64,000 nucleotides of DNA from JAUILA01 sp964563925 (GCA_964563925.1 CAZLZD010000011.1:29589-93588); one strand, 5' to 3'; shown: positions 25,869 through 35,039, counted from the stretch's first letter. Made by a program: numbers and translations. The notes: generated by a model not told the origin, from the sequence alone.

Positions 25869-26999
25869 TTACTTGTTATCAATTAATCCCCTTCCACTTT
25901 TCTTTATAACCCCCTCATGTAATAATTCTTCTGCAATTACATCTAAAACCCCGTTAATAAACTGTTTGCTTTTCGGGGTGCTGTACTTTTTGACAAGTTC
26001 AATATATTCATTAATCGTCACTTTCACCGGAATGCTGGGAAAATTAATCATTTCCGCAATGGCCATTTCCAGCGCAATTCGATCGGTCATGGCGATCCGT
26101 TCTATGTCCCAGTTCTGGGTTTTTCCTGCAATCAGGGATTCGTATTCAGATTCCACTTCAGCCGTCTGTTCAAACAAATCCTGAAAAAACACTTTGTCAT
26201 CTTCCCAGTTGTAGGATATATCCTGTAGCTGAAGCTTTCCTTCTTCCGCAAACACCTTGATCGTTTTGGTAGCAAGGCTTTTCACGATGGATTTATCCTC
26301 CGCCCAGTTCAGGTCATGTTCCTCCAGCCAGGTTTCAATTACTTCATTCTTGAAGATAATGTCCTTAACAAGGTGGTTGGCATACTTCAGGTGCGCATCG
26401 GAATCCGGATTGCTTTGCCCTGAATACGCCAGGTACTCCGGGTCCTTCCTGACAATACTCTTGAACCAGTCCCTGACCAGCCCGGTATCCCATTGAATAT
26501 TCTTACGAAGAATGGTCACATCCAGTTGCTCATTCTCCTTCAATTCCTTTAAGAAGGGGTTTTCCAGCAGATTACTGTGATCTCTTTTTACATCTTCCCC
26601 GGCCAGTTCCGTGAAATTTTTCAGAAGCTGGAGAATGGAAAGGTACCGGTCATAAATCCTGTCCACCTCTGTGACCATGTTCTTTTTGAAATGCCGGTAA
26701 TCTTTGCGGTTCTGGTCGTGATATTGCCTGACCGCACTGGTCACCACCTCATTGATCCTTTCTTCGCTGCCGGTAGTGCAGGTAAATCCCTCCTGCCGGT
26801 AATGCTTCCTGAAAATCTCCAGTGCTTCCTTACCCTGTGCCTTCAAGGCAACCGGGTCCTGGATTTCCATCGAATTAAGATCGGGACTGAAGGCCTCCTC
26901 GATATCCTGTACGGCGATGCCGTAATTTGCTAACCGGCTTTGCCTGAAGGCAAAAACCGTTTGCATAGCTTTAATACGAAGAGTCCGTCGGTTAAGCAT
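25869..26999 (-). CDS. nusB: transcription antitermination factor NusB, long Bacteroidota form
   Basis: The 376-residue protein begins LNRRTLRIKAMQTVFAFRQS and ends with the NusB core (about 230-365: WDIERIAMTDRIALEMAIAEM, VKVTINEYIELVKKYS). The core binds boxA RNA with NusE in antitermination of rRNA operons. NusB is usually about 140 residues. The long helical insert here is the normal Bacteroidota form. A -7 box lies 35-42 bases upstream. It heads the cluster to coaE. Confidence 0.93.
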   Translation of the reverse strand: MLNRRTLRIKAMQTVFAFRQSRLANYGIAVQDIEEAFSPDLNSMEIQDPVALKAQGKEALEIFRKHYRQEGFTCTTGSEERINEVVTSAVRQYHDQNRKDYRHFKKNMVTEVDRIYDRYLSILQLLKNFTELAGEDVKRDHSNLLENPFLKELKENEQLDVTILRKNIQWDTGLVRDWFKSIVRKDPEYLAYSGQSNPDSDAHLKYANHLVKDIIFKNEVIETWLEEHDLNWAEDKSIVKSLATKTIKVFAEEGKLQLQDISYNWEDDKVFFQDLFEQTAEVESEYESLIAGKTQNWDIERIAMTDRIALEMAIAEMINFPSIPVKVTINEYIELVKKYSTPKSKQFINGVLDVIAEELLHEGVIKKSGRGLIDNK

Positions 27000-27033
27000 A
27001 ATATTAAATCAAATAAAGAACGTTTCGAACACA

Positions 27034-27066
27034 CAAAAATAAGAAGAAAAAATCCTATCTCGGCAA
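27034..27066 (-). promoter_or_regulatory. promoter of the nusB cluster
   Basis: On the minus strand, TTG (27064-27066) is followed by 22 bases and then TATTTTTG (27034-27041). This fits the Bacteroidota TTG-N17-23-TAnnTTTG promoter. The -33 element lies inside the 3' end of the leucine dehydrogenase gene. Confidence 0.55.
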
Positions 27067-28158
27067 TTTCACCTTCCCGATATCACTAATTCGCTTTTCT
27101 GCCAGCTTACGGGCGGCATCGTGCGTGGTCACCCCTTCCTTCTCAGCCACCTCAAGGATATTGAGCAAGGTATCATAAATCTTTTCTGCCGTTCCGTAGG
27201 CACGTTCCCGGTTATAGCTTCCGAGGTATTCTTCGTATACATTGATGAGTCCGCCTGCATTGATCAGGAAGTCAGGGGCATACATGATCCCTTTTTCCTG
27301 GAGCATAATGCCATGCTTTGTCTCATTCTCCAGTTGATTATTCGCCGCACCGGCCACGATCCGGCATTTCAGGCGGGGAATGGTCTTATCATTGATCGTT
27401 GCCCCCAGCGCACAGGGAGCATATATATCCATCTCCACGTCATAAATCTCATCCATTCCCACGGCTTTGGCCCCGCTTCGTTCCGCCACCTGTTTCACTT
27501 TCGTCTCATCAATATCGGTAATAAAGATTTTGGCTCCTTCTTTCTTGAGGTGGTCGGTCAGATACATTCCCACCTGTCCGACGCCCTGTACGGCGACCGC
27601 CTTACCTTCCAGGCTTTCCGAACCCCAGGCTTTTTTAGCCGCTGCCTTCATCCCCAGGTAGGTCCCGTAGGCCGTTACCGGGGAAGGATCACCGCCACCG
27701 CCGTTCGATTCCGACAGCCCGGTCACATGACGGGTTTCCATGCTGATGTACTCCATGTCACGGGTCTTCATATTCACATCTTCGGCCGTCACATATTTCC
27801 CGTTGAGGCTTTCCACAAACTTTCCGAACCGCCTCAGGAAGGCTTCCGTTTTCATCGATTTCGCATCACCGATTATAACCGCCTTGCCACCTCCCAGGTT
27901 AAGGCCCGAGATGGCAGCCTTGTAGGTCATGCCGCGCGATAAGCGCAGCACATCGGTAAGGGCTTCCTGTTCCGACGCGTAATTCCACATGCGGGTACCG
28001 CCGAGAGCCGGGCCCAGGATCGTATTGTGAATGGCAATTATTGCTTTCAACCCGGTGGCCGGATCATTACAAAATACCACCTGTTCATGTCCATGGTCGG
28101 AAACCCCTGCAAAAACGCCATTTTCTTTCACTGTTTCCATTTCATTGATCTGCATCAT
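27055..28158 (-). CDS. leucine dehydrogenase (Glu/Leu/Phe/Val dehydrogenase family)
   Basis: The 367-residue NAD-dependent enzyme deaminates branched-chain amino acids to 2-oxoacids. The N-terminal domain has the catalytic Lys80 (GMTYKAA) and the glycine-rich GLNLGGGKA with Lys92, matching the leucine dehydrogenase numbering. The NAD domain has VQGVGQVG, a typical GxGxxG. NNQLENE and PDFLINAGGLINVYEE are family motifs. Leu versus Val preference cannot be fixed from sequence. It has its own predicted promoter. Confidence 0.92.
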   Translation of the reverse strand: MMQINEMETVKENGVFAGVSDHGHEQVVFCNDPATGLKAIIAIHNTILGPALGGTRMWNYASEQEALTDVLRLSRGMTYKAAISGLNLGGGKAVIIGDAKSMKTEAFLRRFGKFVESLNGKYVTAEDVNMKTRDMEYISMETRHVTGLSESNGGGGDPSPVTAYGTYLGMKAAAKKAWGSESLEGKAVAVQGVGQVGMYLTDHLKKEGAKIFITDIDETKVKQVAERSGAKAVGMDEIYDVEMDIYAPCALGATINDKTIPRLKCRIVAGAANNQLENETKHGIMLQEKGIMYAPDFLINAGGLINVYEEYLGSYNRERAYGTAEKIYDTLLNILEVAEKEGVTTHDAARKLAEKRISDIGKVKLPR

Positions 28159-28217
28159 TACTGATTTGTAAATTGTTTGTAGTTTTGAGCCTCGTGATGT
28201 GTACTTTACAGACGGCG

Positions 28218-28246
28218 CAAAAATAGATATTTTATTCTATTTCCAA
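28218..28246 (-). promoter_or_regulatory. promoter of leucine dehydrogenase
   Basis: Minus strand: TTG (28244-28246), an 18-base spacer and TATTTTTG (28218-28225). It is the best full match to the Bacteroidota promoter in the window and implies a leader of about 50 bases before the ATG at 28158. Confidence 0.65.
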
Positions 28247-28283
28247 CGCAGAAAACGATGGCTAATAACCAATTCCCATGCGA

Positions 28284-28291
28284 TACGTTTG
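28284..28291 (+). promoter_or_regulatory. -7 box of the plus-strand ABC exporter (TACGTTTG)
   Basis: A perfect TAnnTTTG match lies 33 bases before the ATG at 28324. No -33 TTG is at the expected spacing. It is divergent from the leucine dehydrogenase promoter. Confidence 0.42.
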
Positions 28292-28323
28292 TGATAAAGT
28301 ACTGAGCGAGATACCGGTGCCGC

Positions 28324-30114
28324 ATGAAAGACCTAAGCTACTTAAATAAATACCTTCTCAAATATAAATGGCACCTGATCGGAGGATTCATCTTCATCGT
28401 GGTGTCCAACTTTTTCCAGATCCTCCCGGGTGTCATGGTACGATACGCCCTGGACCTTGCCCTGGATAATATTGACGTATACCGTGTTTTTGAGGGCTCC
28501 GCCGAGCAGGCCACCCTCTTCGGGCACTTTGCCGACAACCTCCTTATTTATGCGGTCCTTATCCTGCTTATGGCCCTGCTTCGGGGAATATTTCTGTTTT
28601 TAGTCAGGCAAACGATTATCATAATGTCCCGTCATATCGAATATGACCTGAAAAATGAGATCTATGCGCACTATCAGTCGCTGCCCCTGGCATTCTACCG
28701 CCGAAACAACACGGGCGACCTGATGAACCGCATCTCGGAAGATGTGAGTAAGGTCAGAATGTACCTCGGGCCTTCAATCATGTACGGACTTACCATGATC
28801 ACCCTCTTTGCCATGCTGATCCCGTATATGTTTTCCATCAATGCCACACTAACCCTGTATGCTCTGATCCCGCTCCCGATTCTTTCGGTCAGCATATATT
28901 ACGTGAATAACATCATCAATAAGAGGTCGGAGGAAATACAGATAAGCCAGTCAGGTCTCTCCACCTTTGTTCAGGAAGCTTTTTCGGGCATCCGGGTAAT
29001 CAAATCCTTCACCAGGGAAAAGGACAGTGCAGAAAAATTCCTTGCCGAAAGCAACGAATACAAAGAACGTTCCCTGGAGCTGACACGGGTCCAGTCCCTT
29101 TTCTTTCCGTTGATTATGGGCCTGATCGGACTGAGTACGATCCTCACCGTTTATGCCGGCAGCGCCCAGGTGATCCGGGGCACGCTGACATTCGGGAACA
29201 TCGCGGAATTCATCATTTACGTGAATATGCTCACCTGGCCGGTTACGTCACTGGGGTGGATAAGCAGTATTATTCAGCGGGCTGCGGCATCTCAGCGAAG
29301 GATCAACGAATTTATGAATGAGAAAAATAATGTGCTGAGTGACCGCGAACTGGAGGATGAAATTGAAGGGCACATTAAATTTGACAATGTATCCTTTACC
29401 TACCCTGATTCGGGTATTCGCGCGCTCGGCCAGGTTTCCTTTGAAGTACACCCAGGTCAGTCCCTGGCAGTGATCGGAACCACCGGGTCTGGCAAGAGTA
29501 CCATTGCCAGCCTGATTTCGCGCATGTACGACGCATCTTCCGGGGAGATTACCATCGACGGCAAACCCATCGCCGATTATAAGGTAAGTCATCTGCGAAG
29601 TCAGATTGGCTATGTGCCCCAGGATGTATTCCTGTTCAGTGATACCATCTACAACAATATTGCCTTTGGCTCAGACGATATCACCGAAAAGCGTGTACTG
29701 GATGCTGCCCGCGAAGCAGATGTTTACGACAACATCGCCGATTTTCCGGAGGGTTTCGGTACACGCCTGGGAGAACGGGGCATCACGCTGAGCGGCGGCC
29801 AGAAGCAACGGGTATCCATTGCCCGGGCCCTGGCCCGTGATCCCAAGATCCTGGTACTTGATGATGCCCTGTCCGCCGTAGATACCAAGACCGAAAACAT
29901 GATCCTTCAAAGCATGAAACGGATCATGCAGGGCCGGACATCCATTATTATTTCACACCGGGTCTCATCCGCCAAGCTGGCCGATAAGATTATCGTACTG
30001 GATGACGGTGAAATCATCGAAAAGGGAACCAATGAGTCGCTCCTGGCCATGAACGGGGTTTACAAGGAATTATACGACAAGCAGATGACCGCCGAAGAAA
30101 AGCTCGAGGGCTAA
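28324..30114 (+). CDS. ABC exporter half-transporter, non-canonical ATP site (D in place of catalytic E)
   Basis: The 596-residue protein has six membrane helices (about 15-320) and a nucleotide-binding domain (345-590). Walker A is GTTGSGKST (from about 385), the signature LSGGQKQR is intact, but Walker B reads LVLDDALSAVD. Asp513 is the Mg aspartate and Asp514 sits where the catalytic glutamate should be. This is the mark of the degenerate subunit of heterodimeric exporters such as BmrC/BmrD or TM287/288. The likely partner is the minus-strand half transporter 1.9 kb away. Substrates of the class are drugs or lipids. Confidence 0.9.
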   Translation: MKDLSYLNKYLLKYKWHLIGGFIFIVVSNFFQILPGVMVRYALDLALDNIDVYRVFEGSAEQATLFGHFADNLLIYAVLILLMALLRGIFLFLVRQTIIIMSRHIEYDLKNEIYAHYQSLPLAFYRRNNTGDLMNRISEDVSKVRMYLGPSIMYGLTMITLFAMLIPYMFSINATLTLYALIPLPILSVSIYYVNNIINKRSEEIQISQSGLSTFVQEAFSGIRVIKSFTREKDSAEKFLAESNEYKERSLELTRVQSLFFPLIMGLIGLSTILTVYAGSAQVIRGTLTFGNIAEFIIYVNMLTWPVTSLGWISSIIQRAAASQRRINEFMNEKNNVLSDRELEDEIEGHIKFDNVSFTYPDSGIRALGQVSFEVHPGQSLAVIGTTGSGKSTIASLISRMYDASSGEITIDGKPIADYKVSHLRSQIGYVPQDVFLFSDTIYNNIAFGSDDITEKRVLDAAREADVYDNIADFPEGFGTRLGERGITLSGGQKQRVSIARALARDPKILVLDDALSAVDTKTENMILQSMKRIMQGRTSIIISHRVSSAKLADKIIVLDDGEIIEKGTNESLLAMNGVYKELYDKQMTAEEKLEG

Positions 30115-30611
30115 CGGTCAATCGGATACACTACCCGCGTATCCTGCTCATTGGAATATACTTCGATACTTTCCCCCGAGAGTCTCAGGCCATTCTGTTC
30201 GGCAAATTCTGTGGCTTCCGCCTGTACTTTATCCGGCGACGCGGTCACCAGCAGATTCTGAGTAAGTTGTAACGAGACAAACGTTCCTGCCTTCCAAGAC
30301 CTCGTTTCCAGTGTGTCTGACTGAATACCGGGAACACCGATAAACTGGGTGATCAACGCGGTAGTGTCCGGCTTCGGATAACTCACCACAATCAGGGAAG
30401 TGTCGTTTGCTGCGGCCAGATCGCGCATGCTGTAAAACAGGTCGGCCAGTTCCTGCTGCGTGGGGCGGCCTGTAAACTCCTTCCCGGCTATAGTAATGTC
30501 CTGGCTTTCATATAATTCAAAGGTAAGCCCGGAGAATCCACCGAGCCAGTAGTATAATGCGAGGGAAACGATACCTATGCCCAGTCCTGCTAATGCCAGT
30601 TTACGCAGCAT
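30111..30611 (-). CDS. membrane-anchored small protein, possibly GyrI/SOUL-like
   Basis: The 166-residue protein has one N-terminal helix (about 4-23, LALAGLGIGIVSLALYYWLGG) and an extracytoplasmic alpha/beta domain. The domain ends with VVYPIDR after a SIEVYSNEQDTR strand. This recalls the last strand of the GyrI-like effector-binding fold, but the match is weak. It is the last gene of the minus-strand operon headed by truA, 3 bases after the barrel gene, and overlaps the plus-strand ABC gene by 4 bases. Confidence 0.5.
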   Translation of the reverse strand: MLRKLALAGLGIGIVSLALYYWLGGFSGLTFELYESQDITIAGKEFTGRPTQQELADLFYSMRDLAAANDTSLIVVSYPKPDTTALITQFIGVPGIQSDTLETRSWKAGTFVSLQLTQNLLVTASPDKVQAEATEFAEQNGLRLSGESIEVYSNEQDTRVVYPIDR

Positions 30612-30614
30612 GAC

Positions 30615-31211
30615 CTACCGGTTAAACGCATAACGGATGCCCACAGCCCCGAATACCCGAAAATGTAACGGGCGGTCCACCACCTCCATCAGCAAACTGA
30701 CCTCTCCAAAACCCACGATCGGGTAATCCTGAAGTTCATATTCCACCCCCAGGATTGCTTCCGGACCCAAATCAATATTGGTGATCTGCTCCGATTCGAT
30801 CCTGTTCATTTCGTCGAAATACTGGTAATCCACTTTTGATATACGAAGCTGGGCTCCTGCTCCGTAGTACCAGTCCAGCCGCCCTTCCACATTGGCCGGA
30901 AAGGCCTCGTGAATAAGGTACCTGCCCATCAGGACGATGGTAAAATCCACGTCATGATCTGAGTAAATATAATCGTCAAACTTGTCCTTTTTCTTGAAGG
31001 TGTCCTTGTAGTAGGCCGAATGGCTGTTCCTGGATACTGTTCCCAGGTTAAATTCAAACGCTGATTTTCCCTGGAGGTACATTTTATAGGTGACCCCCAC
31101 CGGATCACCGATCCGTAATCCAATGCCCTGGTTAAACTGCTGTGCAAAAATATCGGTGCTTACAAAAAAGAGCCCCGCCAGAATGGAAAGGGCAATAAGT
31201 TTTAATTTCAT
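30615..31211 (-). CDS. outer-membrane beta-barrel protein, paralogue A
   Basis: The 198-residue protein has a signal peptide (ends DIFAQ) and then GLRIGDPVGVTYKMY. The final strand is VFGAVGIRYAFNR. Alternating strands and glycine turns fit an 8-stranded barrel. The upstream neighbour has the same opening motif (G-x-x-x-G-D-P-x-x-x-T-Y-K) and the same ending GxGxRYxF, so the two are paralogues. Gaps of 12 and 3 bases put it in one operon with the ABC half transporter. Confidence 0.68.
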   Translation of the reverse strand: MKLKLIALSILAGLFFVSTDIFAQQFNQGIGLRIGDPVGVTYKMYLQGKSAFEFNLGTVSRNSHSAYYKDTFKKKDKFDDYIYSDHDVDFTIVLMGRYLIHEAFPANVEGRLDWYYGAGAQLRISKVDYQYFDEMNRIESEQITNIDLGPEAILGVEYELQDYPIVGFGEVSLLMEVVDRPLHFRVFGAVGIRYAFNR

Positions 31212-31223
31212 TTAATTAGTTGG

Positions 31224-31955
31224 TTAGAATACATAGCGAAGTCCTACTCCGCCCTGCAACCTTGTCCATCCGGGATCCTGCCGGATATCCCTGAATACCT
31301 CCACTTCCACAAACATGGAAACAGGTGTATTGAAATAGGCATATTCCATCCCTGTAACAAGCGTCGGGCCCATGTAGAACCTTTCTTCGACAAAATTACC
31401 AGTTTCGTCGTCATTCAAACCAAAAAAGAGCATATAATCATATTGAATCCTCGTCTTTCTCCATTGCCAGCCCGCACCCGCATATACCTGGAGTCCCTTC
31501 ACCCACCGCGAAGCACTGAAATGCGCAAGGAGCTTCGCTTCCACCATCCAGTCAGATTTGATTACATGGTCGATATACGCGATACTTTCTCCCTCACCGA
31601 GGGTATCGTATTGTAAATATTCTGCAAAATTCTGACGGTCATACCCGTTGTAAACCCCACTGGCGGGTTTTCCTGCATCAATGGCTAGTCCGAGAAACCG
31701 GAATGGATAAAATTTATACGTGAGTGCAAAGGGATCCCCCACCTTAAAGCCGAACCCGTTGTAAGGGTACTGGCCCTCCTGAAAGATCGGGCATTCCACT
31801 CTCCCCTGCGAATTCTGGATACGCTGCTTCTTATACCGGCTCTGGTCGAAAGTTTTTGTTCTTCTGACTTTTTTCTGGGCATCTGCCTCCATAGACAACG
31901 ACAAAAAAATAGATACCCCGACCAGGATCAAAAATACTCGTCCCGTCATATCCAT
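31224..31955 (-). CDS. outer-membrane beta-barrel protein, paralogue B
   Basis: The 243-residue protein has a signal peptide (residues 1-27, ending EADAQ), a basic stretch KKVRRTKTFDQSRYKKQR and then the barrel with GFKVGDPFALTYKFYPF and the ending LQGGVGLRYVF. It is longer than paralogue A by this N-terminal extension. It lies 56 bases after the ABC gene on the same strand. It may bring an exported molecule through the outer membrane or only share regulation; the sequence does not decide. Confidence 0.67.
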   Translation of the reverse strand: MDMTGRVFLILVGVSIFLSLSMEADAQKKVRRTKTFDQSRYKKQRIQNSQGRVECPIFQEGQYPYNGFGFKVGDPFALTYKFYPFRFLGLAIDAGKPASGVYNGYDRQNFAEYLQYDTLGEGESIAYIDHVIKSDWMVEAKLLAHFSASRWVKGLQVYAGAGWQWRKTRIQYDYMLFFGLNDDETGNFVEERFYMGPTLVTGMEYAYFNTPVSMFVEVEVFRDIRQDPGWTRLQGGVGLRYVF

Positions 31956-32011
31956 AGATACGGTTCGGAAGGAATGCGTAACCCCGGAAGATCAAAAACG
32001 GCAGAAAAGGC

Positions 32012-33784
32012 TTATATAATTTCTTTATACTGCATTTTATGCAGTTGAGTGTACATTCCTCCCCTGGCGAGGAGTTCATCATGGGTCCCGGACTCCTTGA
32101 TCTCACCCTTGTCAAGAACCAGGATCTTGTCGGCCTTTTTAATGGTCGACAACCGGTGGGCAATCACGATGGATGTCCGCCCTTTCATCAGCTTTTCAAT
32201 AGCTCCCTGAATCAATTCCTCGGTTTCGGTATCGACCGATGAGGTGGCCTCATCCAGCACGATCACTTCAGGATCATACACCATCGCCCGTACAAAGGAG
32301 ATGAGCTGCCGTTGTCCGACCGACAAGGTAGCCCCGCGCTCCATGACATTATAATCATATTTGCCCGGCAGGCGCTCGATGAATTTTCGTGCACCCACCA
32401 ATTCTGCAGCCTCAATCACCTGCTCCCGGGTGATTTCAGGGTTGTTAAGGGTTATATTGTTGTAAATAGTATCGCTGAACAGGAATACATCCTGGAGCAC
32501 CACACCAATCTTGGCACGCAGGCATTCCAGGTCATAGGTTTTTATATCCCGGTCATCCAGATAAATTGTGCCGCGGTTAACGTCATAAAAGCGGTTGAGC
32601 AAATTAATAACGGATGACTTCCCGGCACCGGTTGCCCCGACCAAAGCCAGGCTCTTTCCCTTTTCCACATCGAAATTAATGTCGCGCAATACGTATTCCG
32701 CCTCATTATAGGCAAACCAAACATTCTCAAAACGCACGGAACCACCCACCTCAACGGGGCAATAATCGCCTTCGTCCGGAATCTGTTCATCATTATCAAG
32801 TAACCGCATGATCCTGGATGAGCTGACAATCCCGAGCTGAAGCGTGTTGAAGCGGTCTGCCAGCATCCGGATCGGCCGGAAAAACATCTGAATATAAAGG
32901 ATAAAGGCAGTCAGGTCCCCCACCGAAATATTGGTCTCCTCTACGTTCATTACCCCTTTAGCGCCGTACCATATCAATAATCCGATCCCGGCAGCGCTGA
33001 TTATTTCTGCCACCGGAAAATACACTGAATAATAAAGCACCGATTTGATGTTGGCCCTTTTATGTTCCTGGTTAATCTCCCTGAATTTTTCGTATTCCTT
33101 TTTTTCAGAACCGAATATCTGAACGATGCTCATGCCGGAAATATGCTCCTGCACAAAGGAGTTGAGATTCGACACAGCATTCCTGACTTCATTAAACACT
33201 ACCTTGATCTTCTCCTTGAAAATATAGGTGCTGATGATCAGGATCGGCAGTGTGGACAGACTGATGAGTGCCAGCTTCCAGTTGATGTAAAACATCATTA
33301 TTACAATGAATATGAGCTGAAGCAGGTCTCCCACCATGGCAGCCAGCCCCTGGCTGAAAACATCCGCCAGCGTTTCGATGTCAGAGATCGTTCGCGTTAC
33401 AAGCCGTCCGATCGGGGTGCGGTCGAAAAACTTCAGCTTGAGCCGGATAAGGTGGCGGTACAGCTGAATGCGTATATCCCGTATTACATACTGGCCAATC
33501 CAGCCTGAAAGATAGGTGTGAGAATATTGTACGATTGCCTGGAGAATGAGAAGCCCGAATAGAATGAGCATCATCATCACCATGCCATCGTAATCGTTAA
33601 CTGCCACGTAATTATCCAGTGTTTGCTGAATGAGAAGGGGTCTGACAGGAGCAAGTACTCCGAGGGCCACGGTCAGGAAAATCAGAAAGTAAAACCGTTT
33701 ATTGTATGGTTTTACAAACTTCATCAACCTCTTCAGAATACTGAAGTCAACGATATTACCACTATTGATTTCTTCTTTTTTCAA
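32012..33784 (-). CDS. ABC exporter half-transporter, canonical ATP site with LSVGQ signature
   Basis: The 590-residue protein has six membrane helices (about 20-330) and an ATPase domain with Walker A GATGAGKSS. Its signature is LSVGQRQ (usual LSGGQ, near residue 487). Walker B is VLDEATSSVD with catalytic Glu512. In heterodimeric exporters the degenerate ATP site is made from the Asp-type Walker B of one chain and an altered signature of the other. This protein and the plus-strand one at 28324 fit that rule. The start is a TTG that overlaps the truA stop (TTGA). No earlier ATG exists without entering truA. Confidence 0.9.
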   Translation of the reverse strand: MKKEEINSGNIVDFSILKRLMKFVKPYNKRFYFLIFLTVALGVLAPVRPLLIQQTLDNYVAVNDYDGMVMMMLILFGLLILQAIVQYSHTYLSGWIGQYVIRDIRIQLYRHLIRLKLKFFDRTPIGRLVTRTISDIETLADVFSQGLAAMVGDLLQLIFIVIMMFYINWKLALISLSTLPILIISTYIFKEKIKVVFNEVRNAVSNLNSFVQEHISGMSIVQIFGSEKKEYEKFREINQEHKRANIKSVLYYSVYFPVAEIISAAGIGLLIWYGAKGVMNVEETNISVGDLTAFILYIQMFFRPIRMLADRFNTLQLGIVSSSRIMRLLDNDEQIPDEGDYCPVEVGGSVRFENVWFAYNEAEYVLRDINFDVEKGKSLALVGATGAGKSSVINLLNRFYDVNRGTIYLDDRDIKTYDLECLRAKIGVVLQDVFLFSDTIYNNITLNNPEITREQVIEAAELVGARKFIERLPGKYDYNVMERGATLSVGQRQLISFVRAMVYDPEVIVLDEATSSVDTETEELIQGAIEKLMKGRTSIVIAHRLSTIKKADKILVLDKGEIKESGTHDELLARGGMYTQLHKMQYKEII

Positions 33785-34539
33785 TCCAGAAATATTTCTG
33801 CAGGATAAGTCACCTGCACCAAAAACAACCCTTCGGGCGGAGCGGCAGGTCCGGCTTCACGTCGGTCCTTTGCCAGGAGCATTTGTTCAAAACCCATGAC
33901 GGTGCGTTTACCTTCACCCACTTCCAGCAATGACCCGACAATAGCACGTACCATCCCCCTCAGGAAACGATTGGAAGAGACCCGGAATGTCAGCTGATCA
34001 TTCTCCTCCACCCATCCGGCATGTGTAATGTTACAAATAAAGTGATTCACTTCAGTACGAACGCGACTTAACGACTCAAAGTTTTCATGTTTAAGAAGTA
34101 TATCACAGGCCTCGTTCATCCTGCTCAGGTCCAGGCCCCTTTCAAACCAGTAGACCAGGCGGGGGCGAAAGGCATCTTTTTTACGCGATATTCTGTATTC
34201 ATAGCTTCGCGACATGGCATCAAACCGGGCATGGGCCTCTGGGCCGACCAACCTTACGCTTCCGATACTGATATCCCGGGGCAACATCCGGTTGAGTTTA
34301 TGGTGCAGTTCGTTTTGGGAAAAGACCGACGGAATGTCGGCGTGAAAAAATTGCTGTTCGCAATGTACCCCCGTATCGGTTCTTCCGCTGGCAGTCACCC
34401 CGGAAAAATCCGGAATGAATTTCCTGAAGGCATCTTCAATGGCGCCCTGGACAGTAGGCTGGCCAGGCTGGACCTGCCAGCCGCTGTAGGCCGTCCCGTC
34501 GTAAGCCACCTCGAAAAAATACCGCTTAATACCCGTCAT
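33781..34539 (-). CDS. truA: tRNA pseudouridine(38-40) synthase
   Basis: The 252-residue enzyme converts U38-U40 in the tRNA anticodon arm to pseudouridine. Asp55 in ASGRTDTGVH is the catalytic aspartate, and AYDGTAYSGWQ and RFLRGMVRAIVGSLLEVG are family motifs. ATG 34539 is chosen over a TTG at 34560. It is the first gene of the operon with the ABC transporter (4-base overlap), two barrels and the anchored protein. Confidence 0.95.
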   Translation of the reverse strand: MTGIKRYFFEVAYDGTAYSGWQVQPGQPTVQGAIEDAFRKFIPDFSGVTASGRTDTGVHCEQQFFHADIPSVFSQNELHHKLNRMLPRDISIGSVRLVGPEAHARFDAMSRSYEYRISRKKDAFRPRLVYWFERGLDLSRMNEACDILLKHENFESLSRVRTEVNHFICNITHAGWVEENDQLTFRVSSNRFLRGMVRAIVGSLLEVGEGKRTVMGFEQMLLAKDRREAGPAAPPEGLFLVQVTYPAEIFLD

Positions 34540-34557
34540 AATGCCCGTTTGTGCCGG

Positions 34558-34565
34558 CAAAGGTA
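34558..34565 (-). promoter_or_regulatory. -7 box of the truA operon (TACCTTTG)
   Basis: A perfect TAnnTTTG match on the minus strand lies 18 bases before the truA ATG, giving a very short leader. It supports ATG 34539 over the TTG at 34560, which would fall inside the promoter. Confidence 0.45.
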
Positions 34566-34631
34566 ATAAAATTCATCTGTACCTTTAATTGGTGCGCCGG
34601 AATCCGTAAGTTCCTGTAAACTTTACTTGCG

Positions 34632-35039
34632 ATGAATTTTCATACCAGAAAATGGGTCAAACCCGAAGACCTGAATGCACACGGGACCTTGTTTGGCGGC
34701 AGTCTTCTCAGGTGGATTGATGAAGAGGCGGCGATTTACGCCATTGTTCAGCTGGAGAATCCGCGGTGTGTGACCAAATATATATCGGAAATTAATTTCA
34801 TGAGTTCTGCCAGGCAGGGTGATATTATTGAACTGGGTATGGAAGCCACCCATTTCGGGCGCACGTCCCTGACCATTACCTGTGAGGTACGCAAGAAGCT
34901 GACTCATGAGGCTATTCTCCGGATTGACCGGATAGTTTTTGTCAGCCTGGGAGAAGATGGAACACCTGTGGCCCATGGGAAAACGGAAATTGAATATGTG
35001 AGCGACCGGCTGGCTAACCGGGGTGGTTCAGAAAAATGA
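34632..35039 (+). CDS. acyl-CoA thioesterase, hot-dog fold (YciA/BACH type)
   Basis: The 135-residue protein has NAHGTLFGGSLLRWIDEEAA, the hallmark of the acyl-CoA hydrolase family in which Asn and Asp shape the site, followed by INFMSSARQGDIIELG. It should hydrolyse acyl-CoA in the cytoplasm. It is a single gene divergent from truA, and its 3' end overlaps the reductase gene by 12 bases. Confidence 0.9.
   Translation: MNFHTRKWVKPEDLNAHGTLFGGSLLRWIDEEAAIYAIVQLENPRCVTKYISEINFMSSARQGDIIELGMEATHFGRTSLTITCEVRKKLTHEAILRIDRIVFVSLGEDGTPVAHGKTEIEYVSDRLANRGGSEK

Noticed and set aside
27121..27942. 273-codon open frame on the plus strand opposite leucine dehydrogenase
   Set aside because: It is a shadow of the real gene; its translation has no domain and the minus-strand enzyme is unmistakable.
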